From Flavobacteriales bacterium (lineage in GTDB: Bacteria > Bacteroidota > Bacteroidia > UBA10329), in assembly GCA_021741075.1 (NCBI GenBank), contig JAIOYO010000001.1, positions 1 to 64,000 on the forward strand: 64,000 nucleotides of DNA. The letters run 5' to 3'. A program made the translations under genes and the position numbers. The notes under the pieces were generated by a model. It did no database searches, was not told the origin of the DNA, and worked only from the letters and a program-made list of their open reading frames with translations. Within the stretch, counting starts at the first letter, position 1; the number at the start of each line of letters is the position of its first letter. This document shows positions 1-7,869 of this stretch, in pieces.

Positions 1-47
1 TCCAACCCCCTCAATTCTTTTGCTTCCAGTTCGTCTGAAACGCGCTG
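1..47. repeat. Left copy of 47-bp direct repeat (displaced 3' end of ABC-F gene)
   Basis: Positions 1-47 match 1356-1402 in the same orientation with one mismatch (position 8 C versus A at 1363). The right copy is coding sequence near the 3' end of the minus-strand ABC-F gene. The left copy would encode the same residues with one Trp changed to Gly. Identity stops at 48-50, and the left copy is cut by the window edge, so its full length is unknown. The two copies lie 1355 bp apart and bracket the two-gene cassette. Seen directly; the integration reading is inference. Confidence 0.9.
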
Positions 48-65
48 GAATCAAATGTTGATTTG

Positions 66-86
66 CAATTCGCGAATCGCGAATTG
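66..86. promoter_or_regulatory. Perfect palindrome, candidate operator
   Basis: Half-sites CAATTCGCGA (66-75) and TCGCGAATTG (77-86) are exact inverted repeats separated by one A. The palindrome lies 30 bp before the preferred ATG at 117 and just upstream of a -7-like box at 92-99. This is where a repressor would block RNA polymerase. The first gene of the cassette looks like a winged-helix DNA-binding protein, so autoregulation is the simplest reading (inference). Confidence 0.6.
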
Positions 87-91
87 TTTCT

Positions 92-99
92 CATATTTG
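92..99 (+). promoter_or_regulatory. Candidate -7 box for the HTH/NTase cassette
   Basis: CATATTTG matches the Bacteroidota -7 consensus TAnnTTTG at all but its first base. It sits 17 bp before the ATG at 117 and directly after the 66-86 palindrome. I see no convincing -33 element. Confidence 0.4.
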
Positions 100-116
100 T
101 TTGTTCAATACAACAG

Positions 117-632
117 ATGAAACAACATAGAGGAATAAGACCGCAAGACATTGTCGTCCTTTTGAAAATTGCATCTAAGGGTACAAAACCTTGGTTGATG
201 AAGCATTTATCAGAAGAACTGAATATAAGTGCCAGCGAGGTATCCGAGAGTTTAAACAGATCCGTTTTGTCTGGTCTTATTGCCGCAGATAAAACCACTT
301 TGATGCGCTCGGCTCTCCTGGAATTTCTTCGGCACGGAATACAGTATACATTTCCTCAACGTCCTAGCGCGCTTGTAAGAGGTATGGTCACAGCTCATTC
401 CGCAGAACCACTTCGGAATTTAATCGAGAGTCATGAGCCAATCGTTTGGCCTTACGCAGAGGGAAATGTGCGTGGTCATGGCATCGAGCCCTTGCATCCC
501 TCTGTGCCCATTGCTTGTGAGCGTGATTCTCACTTGTACCAGCTATTAGCACTGGTTGATGCTTTGCGGATAGGAAGAGTGCGTGAAAAAGAGTTGGCGA
601 TGGTTGAGCTTGAAAATCTGATTCGGCAATGA
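117..632 (+). CDS. Winged-helix-like DNA-binding protein, putative antitoxin/regulator
   Basis: The protein has 171 aa from ATG 117. The frame also opens at 63, but that start would put the 66-86 palindrome and the -7 box inside the gene, so 117 is preferred. The N-terminal third (DIVVLLKIAS ... LSEELNISASEVSESLNRSV) has the spacing of a winged helix-turn-helix, with the recognition helix around NISASEVSESLNR. The rest is not recognised; it contains a Pro/His-rich stretch (GHGIEPLHPSVPIACE). One base separates its stop from the downstream nucleotidyltransferase, so the two are surely co-transcribed. By analogy with AbiE-type pairs, where a wHTH antitoxin precedes an NTase toxin, it may be an antitoxin and autorepressor. 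The product is not obviously an AbiEi homologue. Confidence 0.7.
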   Translation: MKQHRGIRPQDIVVLLKIASKGTKPWLMKHLSEELNISASEVSESLNRSVLSGLIAADKTTLMRSALLEFLRHGIQYTFPQRPSALVRGMVTAHSAEPLRNLIESHEPIVWPYAEGNVRGHGIEPLHPSVPIACERDSHLYQLLALVDALRIGRVREKELAMVELENLIRQ

Positions 633-633
633 A

Positions 634-1329
634 ATGAAGAATACAACCATCAACTTAGGAGTTGTAAAGCGTGTGGCTAGTGCTCTAGGTGAGCTGAATG
701 AGCAGGCGGTTTATGTTGGTGGAGCCGTAGTTAGTCTTTATGCTGACGACCCTGCGGCAGATGACGTGAGACCAACGAAGGATGTAGATATAAGTCTTGA
801 AATAGCCTCGTTTACAGAATTGGAGGAACTACGCCTAAAACTAGTAGATAAAGGTTTTTCTCAACGTGCAGAAACCACGGTCAATTGTAGGTTTTGGCTA
901 GGGGATATAATGGTTGACGTTATGTCGACCACAGCTGTAGGTTGGGCCCCAGCCAACGAATGGTTTAAATCTGGATTTCAGCATATTGAACTTCAAAATG
1001 TGAATGGAATGCCCATACGGTTGCTTTCGTTCCCTTACTTTTTTGCGAGTAAGTTGGCGGCCTTTAATGACCGAGGTGGATTAGACCCACGAGCAAGTAA
1101 GGACTTTGAGGATATTGTATATTTATTGGACAATAGGTTAGGGCTGGTGAACGATTTTTTAGGTGCACCAATAGTTGTTCGGACGTATTTAATCTCTGAA
1201 CTTGAGAAGATATTGGAAAGCCCAGTATTGCAAGAAGCTGTACTGTCTAACCTTTACCATGAAACGCAAACAGTAAGGTTTGCTCAAATCATTCAAAAAC
1301 TGAAGCAAATTGTATCGTTGGAAAAGTGA
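634..1329 (+). CDS. AbiEii-like nucleotidyltransferase, putative toxin
   Basis: This 231-aa protein carries the polymerase-beta-type nucleotidyltransferase signature: YVGGAVVSLY (Gly29-Gly30), then the acidic pair in TKDVDISL (Asp50, Asp52) and a third carboxylate in IMVDVM (Asp95). The later ASKDFEDIVYLLDNR motif resembles the conserved K/R-x-x-D segment of AbiEii/AbiGii-type toxins. All three metal-binding acids are present, so the enzyme should be active. Known relatives transfer nucleotides to tRNA or proteins and arrest growth, often in phage defence. The substrate here is unknown. It is the second gene of the two-gene cassette, one base after the HTH gene, and it ends 8 bp from the convergent ABC-F stop codon. 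Confidence 0.75.
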   Translation: MKNTTINLGVVKRVASALGELNEQAVYVGGAVVSLYADDPAADDVRPTKDVDISLEIASFTELEELRLKLVDKGFSQRAETTVNCRFWLGDIMVDVMSTTAVGWAPANEWFKSGFQHIELQNVNGMPIRLLSFPYFFASKLAAFNDRGGLDPRASKDFEDIVYLLDNRLGLVNDFLGAPIVVRTYLISELEKILESPVLQEAVLSNLYHETQTVRFAQIIQKLKQIVSLEK

Positions 1330-1336
1330 TGGTTGA

Positions 1337-3190
1337 TTACTCTAACTCACTCAACTCCAACCACCTCAATTCTTTTGCTTCCAGTTCGTCTGAAACGCGC
1401 TGAAACTCTTCGGAAACAGCAATGATCTTTTCGTGGTCATCCACAATGGCCTCAAGTTCTTCGGTAAGTTTTAACTTCTTTGCTTCAAGCTGAGGAATTT
1501 CCTTTTCAAGCAATCCGAACTCGCGCTTTTCATTGAAACCCATTTTGCCTTTTGAGGCTTGGCTTTCCGTTTCTTTCTGTGTTTTTTTTGCGGCAGACTT
1601 TTCTTTTTTCTCGTCCTCCAGCGCAAAACGATATTGGTCGTAATTGCCCACAAAACCACGGATCTGACCGTTTCCTTCGAAGATGAAAAGCTGATCTACG
1701 AGTTTGTTCATGAAGTGCCTGTCGTGCGTCACGATCAATAGACATCCTTCAAACTCCATCAGGAAATCCTCCAGTACATTCAATGAGAGAATGTCGAGGT
1801 CGTTCGTTGGCTCATCCAGAATGAGGAAGTTCGGATTGGCCATAAGAACGGTAAGCAGATAGAGACGTTTTTTCTCTCCACCGCTCAATTTTTCCAAATA
1901 TTGATAATGTTGATGGCGTGGGAAAAGGAAACGTTCGAGCAACTGTGCAGCTGAAATGGATTTTCCCTTTTTCAATGGAATGTGGTCGGCAATATCGGTG
2001 ATGACCTCAATCACGCGTTTGCCATCTTTCATCTCCAAGCCGTCCTGACCGTAGTAGCCGATCTTCACGGTATCACCCACCACAATTTTGCCGCCATCAG
2101 GTTCCACCTGATTCATGATCATTTTCAGAAGTGTGGACTTTCCGCAACCGTTGGCTCCTACAATTCCAATACGTTCTCCCCTTCGGAACTTATAATCAAA
2201 ACCATCCAACAGCACCCGTTCGCCATAGGCCTTGCGCACACGATGGAACTCAAGGATCTTACTTCCCATGCGCTGCATGTTCACCTCCATGGTCAGTTGA
2301 TCCTGCTTCAAATTGGTTTTGGCAACCTTCTCCGTCTCGTAAAAATCATCCTGACGTGATTTCGATTTGGTGGTTCGCGCCTTTGGTTGCCTGCGCATCC
2401 ATTCCAACTCCTTGCGGTATAGGTTCTGCGCCTTGTCCACATTGGCGTGTTCCACTTCCATGCGTGTGGCGCGGTTATTCAGATAAGTGGAATAATTGCC
2501 CTTGTGCTTGTACAATTGACCGTTGTCCATCTCTAGAATGGTATCACAGACCTTGTCTAGGAAAATCCTGTCGTGCGTCACCATCAGAATTGTTCTCTCC
2601 GAAGCAGAAAGAAACCCTTCGAGCCACTCAATCATCTCAATGTCCAAGTGGTTGGTCGGCTCATCCAGAATCATCACATCGGGCTGTTCGATGAGCATTT
2701 TCGCCATCGCCACACGCTTCACCTGTCCACCCGAAAGCGTGCTCACGCTTTGGTCAAAATCGGTGATGTTCAACGAGGTGAGAATCTCTTTAGCTTGTGC
2801 TTCAATGTCCCAAGCGTTGTTTCGGTCCATGGCATCGAAAGAGCGCTGCATGCGCTCAGGGTCGGCTTCATCCAACATGGCCAATTCATATTCACGTACA
2901 ACTTGCATGATGGCATTGGTTGGATCAAAAACTGAATCCATAACCGTATGTTTTGGGTTCAAAAGCGGTTCTTGTTGAAGATAACCGATGGAAATATCGT
3001 TTCGCGTTACCACATTACCTTCTTCCGAAGGTTCTAGACCAGCAAGAATTCGGAGCATGGACGTTTTTCCTGTTCCGTTCTTGGCAACTAGTGCCACTTT
3101 TTGCCCACGGTCAATACCAAAGGTGATGTCTTGAAACAGGATACGCTCTCCATAAGAACGTTTGAGGTTTTCGGCTGATAGGTAATTCAA
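1337..3190 (-). CDS. ABC-F family ATPase (Uup-like)
   Basis: This 617-aa soluble protein has two ABC domains and no membrane segments. ABC1 has Walker A AKNGTGKT (36-43), signature LSGGQVKR (152-159) and Walker B with ILDEPTNHLD (174-183). The linker carries the ABC-F pattern RTTKSKSRQDDF (272-283). ABC2 has GANGCGKST (345-353), LSGGEKKR and ILDEPTNDLD. A charged C-terminal coiled coil (about 540-617) is typical of Uup. Family members act on ribosomes, and Uup is also linked to DNA transactions. The start is TTG at 3190, because an in-frame stop lies three codons upstream and no ATG intervenes. The 3' end is duplicated at 1-47, on the far side of the HTH/NTase cassette. Confidence 0.93.
   Translation of the reverse strand: MNYLSAENLKRSYGERILFQDITFGIDRGQKVALVAKNGTGKTSMLRILAGLEPSEEGNVVTRNDISIGYLQQEPLLNPKHTVMDSVFDPTNAIMQVVREYELAMLDEADPERMQRSFDAMDRNNAWDIEAQAKEILTSLNITDFDQSVSTLSGGQVKRVAMAKMLIEQPDVMILDEPTNHLDIEMIEWLEGFLSASERTILMVTHDRIFLDKVCDTILEMDNGQLYKHKGNYSTYLNNRATRMEVEHANVDKAQNLYRKELEWMRRQPKARTTKSKSRQDDFYETEKVAKTNLKQDQLTMEVNMQRMGSKILEFHRVRKAYGERVLLDGFDYKFRRGERIGIVGANGCGKSTLLKMIMNQVEPDGGKIVVGDTVKIGYYGQDGLEMKDGKRVIEVITDIADHIPLKKGKSISAAQLLERFLFPRHQHYQYLEKLSGGEKKRLYLLTVLMANPNFLILDEPTNDLDILSLNVLEDFLMEFEGCLLIVTHDRHFMNKLVDQLFIFEGNGQIRGFVGNYDQYRFALEDEKKEKSAAKKTQKETESQASKGKMGFNEKREFGLLEKEIPQLEAKKLKLTEELEAIVDDHEKIIAVSEEFQRVSDELEAKELRWLELSELE
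1356..1402. repeat. Right copy of the 47-bp direct repeat
   Basis: This is the coding copy, inside the last 22 codons of the ABC-F gene. It matches 1-47 at 46 of 47 positions. Only the segment encoding about 16 residues before the final WLELSELE is visible as duplicated, because the left copy runs off the window. Confidence 0.9.
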
Positions 3191-3309
3191 GGTGAGATTT
3201 CAGATAAGAGACAACAGATGTCGGAATTTCGCGCGAAGGTCGTTAAATTGACTCAAGCAATAATTGGATAAATTCAAGGGATCAAAAAATGTCTTTCAAT
3301 CTTCCGCAC

Positions 3310-3810
3310 ATGCGACCATTATTCGTTTTTGCTTTCTTTTTGAGTTTTAATTGTGTGGCCCAATCTCCATTGGAGGTGTATGTGAAAAGTGAGTTTTATC
3401 TTGAACATTTATCCGAAGCAAATCAGGTTTATCAGGAATTGATGGACGGTAAAGTTGGATTTGCGTTACAGCTATTTATTGATGATACAGTCTATGGGGT
3501 TGAGAATCGATTGTATATCGACACTATTTTCCAATCGGAAGGTTTCAGGGTAGCTGCGATGATCGATACATTCCCAACTCCAGGAACTGGCCCTCCTCGT
3601 TACACAACACAAGTTGCTTACAGGAAAATTTCAGAGTTTGACGATGGTGGCTTTGACTTCCACCGATTATGGGTCGGTATATCTTGGGACAAAAAGTTTG
3701 AGGTCTTTGGTAGAAGGGTAGTCTACAGCAATAGATCCATTCGAACTAAGAAAGAGTGGGCAAGATTAATGTTTAAATACCCAACGCCAGATTTTCTATC
3801 CAAAGAGTAA
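3310..3810 (+). CDS. Exported protein of unknown function
   Basis: The protein has 166 aa from ATG 3310, which gives a clean Sec signal peptide (MRPLFVFAFFLSFNCVAQ, cleavage probably after CVAQ). An in-frame ATG at 3289 would add seven residues before it. The mature part contains many Phe/Tyr residues and short beta-prone stretches (VAYRKISEF, HRLWVGISWD). I do not recognise a family. The stop abuts the convergent uvrA stop with no space between the genes. Confidence 0.7.
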   Translation: MRPLFVFAFFLSFNCVAQSPLEVYVKSEFYLEHLSEANQVYQELMDGKVGFALQLFIDDTVYGVENRLYIDTIFQSEGFRVAAMIDTFPTPGTGPPRYTTQVAYRKISEFDDGGFDFHRLWVGISWDKKFEVFGRRVVYSNRSIRTKKEWARLMFKYPTPDFLSKE

Positions 3811-6609
3811 TTAGGCCTTAGAGGTATTCAAAACCTTTTCTGCAATACTCGCTGCTGTTGCTGAAGCCGCGCATTTCGCCAGTTCTTCAGGCGTTCCTTC
3901 AAAGACAACCGTTCCACCACCTTTTCCGCCCTCTGGGCCAAGGTCAATAACGTGGTCGGCACATTTGATGACGTCTGGATGATGCTCAATCAGTATGATG
4001 GAATGACCGTTATCTAAAAGCGCATTGAAGGCTTTCAGCAGTTTGTGAATATCGTGGAAGTGAAGACCTGTGGTTGGTTCATCAAAAATGAAAAGTGTTT
4101 TGCCAGCGTTCTTTCCTTTTGTAAGGAATGACGCAAGTTTGATGCGTTGTGCCTCACCACCCGAAAGCGTACTGCTGCTTTGTCCGAGTTGGACATAACC
4201 TAGGCCGACTTCTTGTAGCGGAGCAATTTTTCGAGCCACTTTTGGGTCGTGTTCTGAGAAGAATTCCATGGCTTCATCCACGGTCATACTCAGCACATCG
4301 TGAATGGTTTTGTCTTGGAATTTGATTTCCAACACTTCCTGCTTGAAGCGCTGGCCTTCGCAGCTTTCGCATTTCATGATGATATCTGCCATGAACTGCA
4401 TTTCAATCTTCACCGTGCCTTCGCCTTCGCAGACTTCGCAACGGCCACCAGCCACGTTGAACGAGAAATGCTTGGGTTTGTAGCCCCGCAATACGGCCGC
4501 TTTCTGGTCTGAGAATAGCGAACGAATTTCGTCATACGCCTTTATATAGGTTACAGGATTGGAACGCGTGGAACGTCCGATCGGGTCCTGATCCACGAAT
4601 TCTACATCTTCAATGCGATTGAGGTCACCATCCAAGCGCTCGAACTGTCCTGTTTTGAGACCGTAACCACCGAAACGCTTTTTGAGGGCAGGGTAGAGGA
4701 TGCTTTTCATCAGCGTACTCTTACCCGAACCGCTCACGCCCGTTATTACGGAAAGACATCCCAACGGGAACGAAACGCTGACGTTCTTCAGGTTGTGCTG
4801 CCGTGCACCAATTACTTCCAGTTTGCCTTTCGGCTTTCTGCGTTTCTCAGGAACAGGAATCTCGAGTTTTCCGCTCAAATAACCTGTGGTCAGCGTGTCC
4901 GCAGATTTCATCATGTCTTCCAGTGTTCCTTGAAAAACAACCTCGCCACCGTGCGTTCCTGCCTCTGGGCCAATGTCAACAATCATATCGGCCGCACGCA
5001 TGATGTCCTCATCGTGCTCAACTACTATGACCGTATTGCCGATATCCCGAAGTCGTTTGAGGATAGAAATAAGCCGTTCGGTGTCTTTCGGATGCAGTCC
5101 GATGCTCGGTTCATCCAAAATGTACATGGAACCGACCAGCGAACTCCCGAGCGAACTTGCCAAGTGAATTCGTTGTGCTTCACCTCCTGAAAGTGTGGCG
5201 GATTGCCGATTAAGGTTCAAATAGCTCAGCCCGACATCCTTCATGTAGCCCAAACGCGAGGTGATCTCTTTTAGGATACGTTTGGAAATTTCCACTTCCA
5301 TTGGAGTCAATTGGAGCTGATCGAAGAAATCGGCCAGCTCCCCAAGCGGTAATAGAACAAGGTCAGAAAGGCTTTTACCTCCGATCTTCACGTAGGTGGC
5401 ATCTTTACGCAGCTTGGTTCCGCGACATTCGGGACAAGGCGTTTTTCCACGATAGCGCGAAAGCATCACGCGGTATTGAATTTTGTAGCTGTTTTCTTCC
5501 AGCATGCGGAAGAATGCGTTCAGTCCTTCAAAGTATTGGTTTCCATCCCAAAGCAGTTGAATTTGCTCTTCCGTTAGTTCATAAATGGGTCGATGAATTG
5601 GGAAGTCGAATCTTGAGGCTGTGAAGATCAATTTCTCTTTCCATTGGCTCATGCTTTCGCCACGCCAGCAAACGATGCCTTCTTCGTAAATGCTGAGGCT
5701 GCGGTCGGGCATCACCAGGTCTTCATCAATACCGATAATGTTTCCGAAGCCTTCACACTTTTTGCAGGCTCCATACGGATTATTGAAGCTGAAAAAGTGA
5801 ACGGAAGGTTCTTCAAAACGCATTCCGTCAGCTTCAAACTCAGTGCTGAATTCGGTGGTTTCTTCTTCCACTTGAATAGAACAGCGATTACTTCCTTCTG
5901 CTAGGGCGGTGCGGATTGCTTCGGCAATACGCGTGTTTTCCTCCTTGGAATCAGTCACGAAGCGGTCGATAAGAACCGAGAGGTCGTTTCCTTCTTTCAG
6001 GAAGGTACTTTCCTCGATTTTATCAATCCGTTCTACAACTCCATTGAGTTTGACACGTGTATAGCCTTGGTGCTTGAGGATGGTGAAACGCTTGCTCAGA
6101 GCATCCTTTGGCATGACCCCGAAAGGAGCGAAGATCATCACTTTCTTTCCATCTTCCTGTTTGGTGATGAATTCGGCAATGCTGTCTATTGTATGGCGCT
6201 TCACCTCGTATCCTGAAATAGGGGAGTAGGTCTTGCCAATGCGGGCGAAAAGCAGTTTGAGGTAATCATAGATCTCAGTTGTCGTTCCAACCGTTGAGCG
6301 TGGATTGCTGGATTTTACCTGTTGATTGATGGCAATGGCTGGCGAAACACCCATGATGCTATCCACTTCGGGCTTATCAATCTTGCCTAAAAACTGGCGT
6401 GCATAGGCAGAAAGGCTCTCTATATAACGTCTTTGGCCTTCGGCATAAAGCGTATCGAACGCCAAAGTTGATTTTCCTGAACCTGAAAGTCCTGTGATGA
6501 CGATCAGCTTTTTGTGCGGCAATACAAGATTGATGTTCTTGAGGTTGTGAAGCCGAGCACCCTTGATGATGATGTTGTGCTTGGGATTTGGTTCCTCAGT
6601 TCGGGGCAT
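3811..6609 (-). CDS. uvrA: Excinuclease ABC subunit A
   Basis: UvrA is the damage-sensing ATPase of nucleotide excision repair and loads UvrB at lesions. The protein has 932 aa, about the family length. ATP-binding cassettes show Walker A GLSGSGKSTLAFDTL near the N-terminus and GVSGSGKSTLMK in the second half, with signatures SGGEAQRIHLASSL and SGGEAQRIKLASFL. Zinc-finger Cys pairs are visible (CKKCEGFG, CPECRGTK, then CEVCEGEG and CESCEGQR). The frame extends upstream to 6654, but a -7 box at 6636-6643 lies in that extension and homology begins at KHNIIIKGARLHNLKN, so ATG 6609 is chosen. Confidence 0.97.
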   Translation of the reverse strand: MPRTEEPNPKHNIIIKGARLHNLKNINLVLPHKKLIVITGLSGSGKSTLAFDTLYAEGQRRYIESLSAYARQFLGKIDKPEVDSIMGVSPAIAINQQVKSSNPRSTVGTTTEIYDYLKLLFARIGKTYSPISGYEVKRHTIDSIAEFITKQEDGKKVMIFAPFGVMPKDALSKRFTILKHQGYTRVKLNGVVERIDKIEESTFLKEGNDLSVLIDRFVTDSKEENTRIAEAIRTALAEGSNRCSIQVEEETTEFSTEFEADGMRFEEPSVHFFSFNNPYGACKKCEGFGNIIGIDEDLVMPDRSLSIYEEGIVCWRGESMSQWKEKLIFTASRFDFPIHRPIYELTEEQIQLLWDGNQYFEGLNAFFRMLEENSYKIQYRVMLSRYRGKTPCPECRGTKLRKDATYVKIGGKSLSDLVLLPLGELADFFDQLQLTPMEVEISKRILKEITSRLGYMKDVGLSYLNLNRQSATLSGGEAQRIHLASSLGSSLVGSMYILDEPSIGLHPKDTERLISILKRLRDIGNTVIVVEHDEDIMRAADMIVDIGPEAGTHGGEVVFQGTLEDMMKSADTLTTGYLSGKLEIPVPEKRRKPKGKLEVIGARQHNLKNVSVSFPLGCLSVITGVSGSGKSTLMKSILYPALKKRFGGYGLKTGQFERLDGDLNRIEDVEFVDQDPIGRSTRSNPVTYIKAYDEIRSLFSDQKAAVLRGYKPKHFSFNVAGGRCEVCEGEGTVKIEMQFMADIIMKCESCEGQRFKQEVLEIKFQDKTIHDVLSMTVDEAMEFFSEHDPKVARKIAPLQEVGLGYVQLGQSSSTLSGGEAQRIKLASFLTKGKNAGKTLFIFDEPTTGLHFHDIHKLLKAFNALLDNGHSIILIEHHPDVIKCADHVIDLGPEGGKGGGTVVFEGTPEELAKCAASATAASIAEKVLNTSKA

Positions 6610-6635
6610 TGTTGCAATAATTGTTAAAAGGGTTG

Positions 6636-6643
6636 CAAATTTA
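6636..6643 (-). promoter_or_regulatory. Candidate -7 box for uvrA
   Basis: On the minus strand this reads TAAATTTG, an exact match to TAnnTTTG. It lies 26 bases before ATG 6609 and argues against the longer uvrA reading frame. Confidence 0.5.
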
Positions 6644-6844
6644 TCATTAGACAAACCGTGTTCGGATTAATCTTCTAATATTTGTCTCAGTCAACAGCAA
6701 AAAAATATTTTAGTTGTTGCACAATAAATAAAAACGGGGGCCGTTAACTACTGTAACTGCCCAAGGCATTAACTAAAACGAAGCGCATAGCAAACACTCT
6801 ACTCTTATAAGATTTTACTAAGTCTAACCTAAAAGAGAGAAGCT

Positions 6845-7429
6845 ATGCGAGTATCTGCCCTAAGTGATCAGGAATTGATCCGTCTATACATTCGAGGAGA
6901 AGAAATTTGTTTCGAAGAGTTGCTAAACCGTCATAAAGACAGGTTGTTTACCTACCTCGTACTACTACTAAAGGACCGAAAACTGGCCGAAGATCTATTC
7001 CAAGAAACGTTGGTTAGGGTCATTCAAACATTGAAATCTGGAAGGTATTTGGAAGAGGGGAGATTTCGTCCATGGATGTTGAAAATTGCCCACAATTTGG
7101 TGATTGATCATTTTAGAAGTCTGAAAAAGATGCGGATGCAGTACGCAACGGAAGAATACGATGCCTTTGATGTAATTGGAAGTGAGGATTTGAATCGCGA
7201 AGAGGAATTCGTGAAAGAACGGATTCATCAGGAATTGAGGATACTTATTAACATGTTGCCAGAAGATCAAAAAGAAGTTTTGTTGATGCGCATATATGCT
7301 AAAATGCCGTTCAAGGAAATTGCATGGGTGACTGAAGTAAGCATTAATACATCGTTGGGCAGAATGCGTTATGCGCTTATCAGCCTTCGAGCGTTGATGG
7401 AAAAGCACAACGTGAAGCTCGCGGCTTAA
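6845..7429 (+). CDS. ECF-type RNA polymerase sigma factor
   Basis: This 194-aa protein has sigma-70 region 2 (FEELLNRHKDRLFTYL ... AEDLFQETLVRVI, about 23-62) and region 4 (LPEDQKEVLLMRIYAKMPF ... SLGRMRYALISLR, about 138-183). Region 3 is missing, as expected for the ECF group. It directs RNA polymerase to a specific promoter set. No recognisable anti-sigma gene follows; the next gene is a 79-aa protein on the same strand after a terminator. A -7-like box (AATATTTG, 6677-6684) lies far upstream in the 190-bp gap before the gene, and AGAGAGAAG sits just before ATG. Confidence 0.92.
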   Translation: MRVSALSDQELIRLYIRGEEICFEELLNRHKDRLFTYLVLLLKDRKLAEDLFQETLVRVIQTLKSGRYLEEGRFRPWMLKIAHNLVIDHFRSLKKMRMQYATEEYDAFDVIGSEDLNREEEFVKERIHQELRILINMLPEDQKEVLLMRIYAKMPFKEIAWVTEVSINTSLGRMRYALISLRALMEKHNVKLAA

Positions 7430-7456
7430 TCCAAACAGAATTAGAGTGCAGCGATG

Positions 7457-7487
7457 AAGCGCCCCGAGAGATTGGGTCGCTTTTTTT
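7457..7487 (+). terminator. Rho-independent terminator after the sigma factor
   Basis: AAGCG-C-CCC pairs with GGG-T-CGCTT around an 8-base loop, with one internal mismatch, followed by seven T. It lies 28 bp past the sigma-factor stop codon. Confidence 0.7.
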
Positions 7488-7545
7488 ATGTTTATACAAT
7501 ATATCCAAAACACCTGCGTATTTAGCACATACCAAACAAAAAGAC

Positions 7546-7785
7546 ATGACAAAAACGTTTACTCTCCCAACAGATTTACTTACCGCAACAAGAGCACTTA
7601 CGGAGCAAGAGCCTTGTGAATTGCTGTATCAAACTAAGCTGATAAATTTTGTTAGTGAGGAGCTGGAAGGTATTTCTTTCTCGCCCGATCAAAGAGTTGT
7701 TGATAATGTGCTAGCATTTAGCAAGGCGGTTGAAGTAAAGCAATCGTCCACCATGATTGATGGACATCAGATTGTGATGAATTAA
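7546..7785 (+). CDS. Small protein of unknown function (79 aa)
   Basis: The protein starts MTKTFTLPTDLLTATRALTE and has no signal peptide or membrane segment. It is acidic and mostly helical in character, with one Cys (EQEPCELLYQ). The family is not recognised. It has its own terminator (7816-7852) and is separated from the upstream sigma factor by another, so it seems to be a free-standing transcript. Its place next to an ECF sigma factor makes a regulatory link conceivable but unproven. Confidence 0.6.
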   Translation: MTKTFTLPTDLLTATRALTEQEPCELLYQTKLINFVSEELEGISFSPDQRVVDNVLAFSKAVEVKQSSTMIDGHQIVMN

Positions 7786-7815
7786 AACTCATTAATCACA
7801 ACATTCTAAACATAG

Positions 7816-7852
7816 AAATCCGAAATTGGCAGCGGCTGGTTTCGGATTTTTT
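7816..7852 (+). terminator. Rho-independent terminator
   Basis: AAATCCGAAA (7816-7825) and TTTCGGATTT (7840-7849) form a perfect 10-bp stem around a 14-base loop, and the T run continues beyond it. It serves the 79-aa gene and could also act on the convergent GWxTD gene. Confidence 0.8.
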
Positions 7853-7869
7853 TTGCTAAAAATTGAGGC

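Noticed and set aside
2131..2694. Long open frame (187 codons) on the plus strand opposite the ABC-F gene
   Set aside because: It is antisense to a well-conserved ATPase, and its product is Cys/Trp/Pro-rich without any recognisable domain.
6995..7552. 185-codon open frame opposite the ECF sigma factor
   Set aside because: It overlaps sigma regions 2 and 4 in antisense and spans the terminator at 7457-7487.
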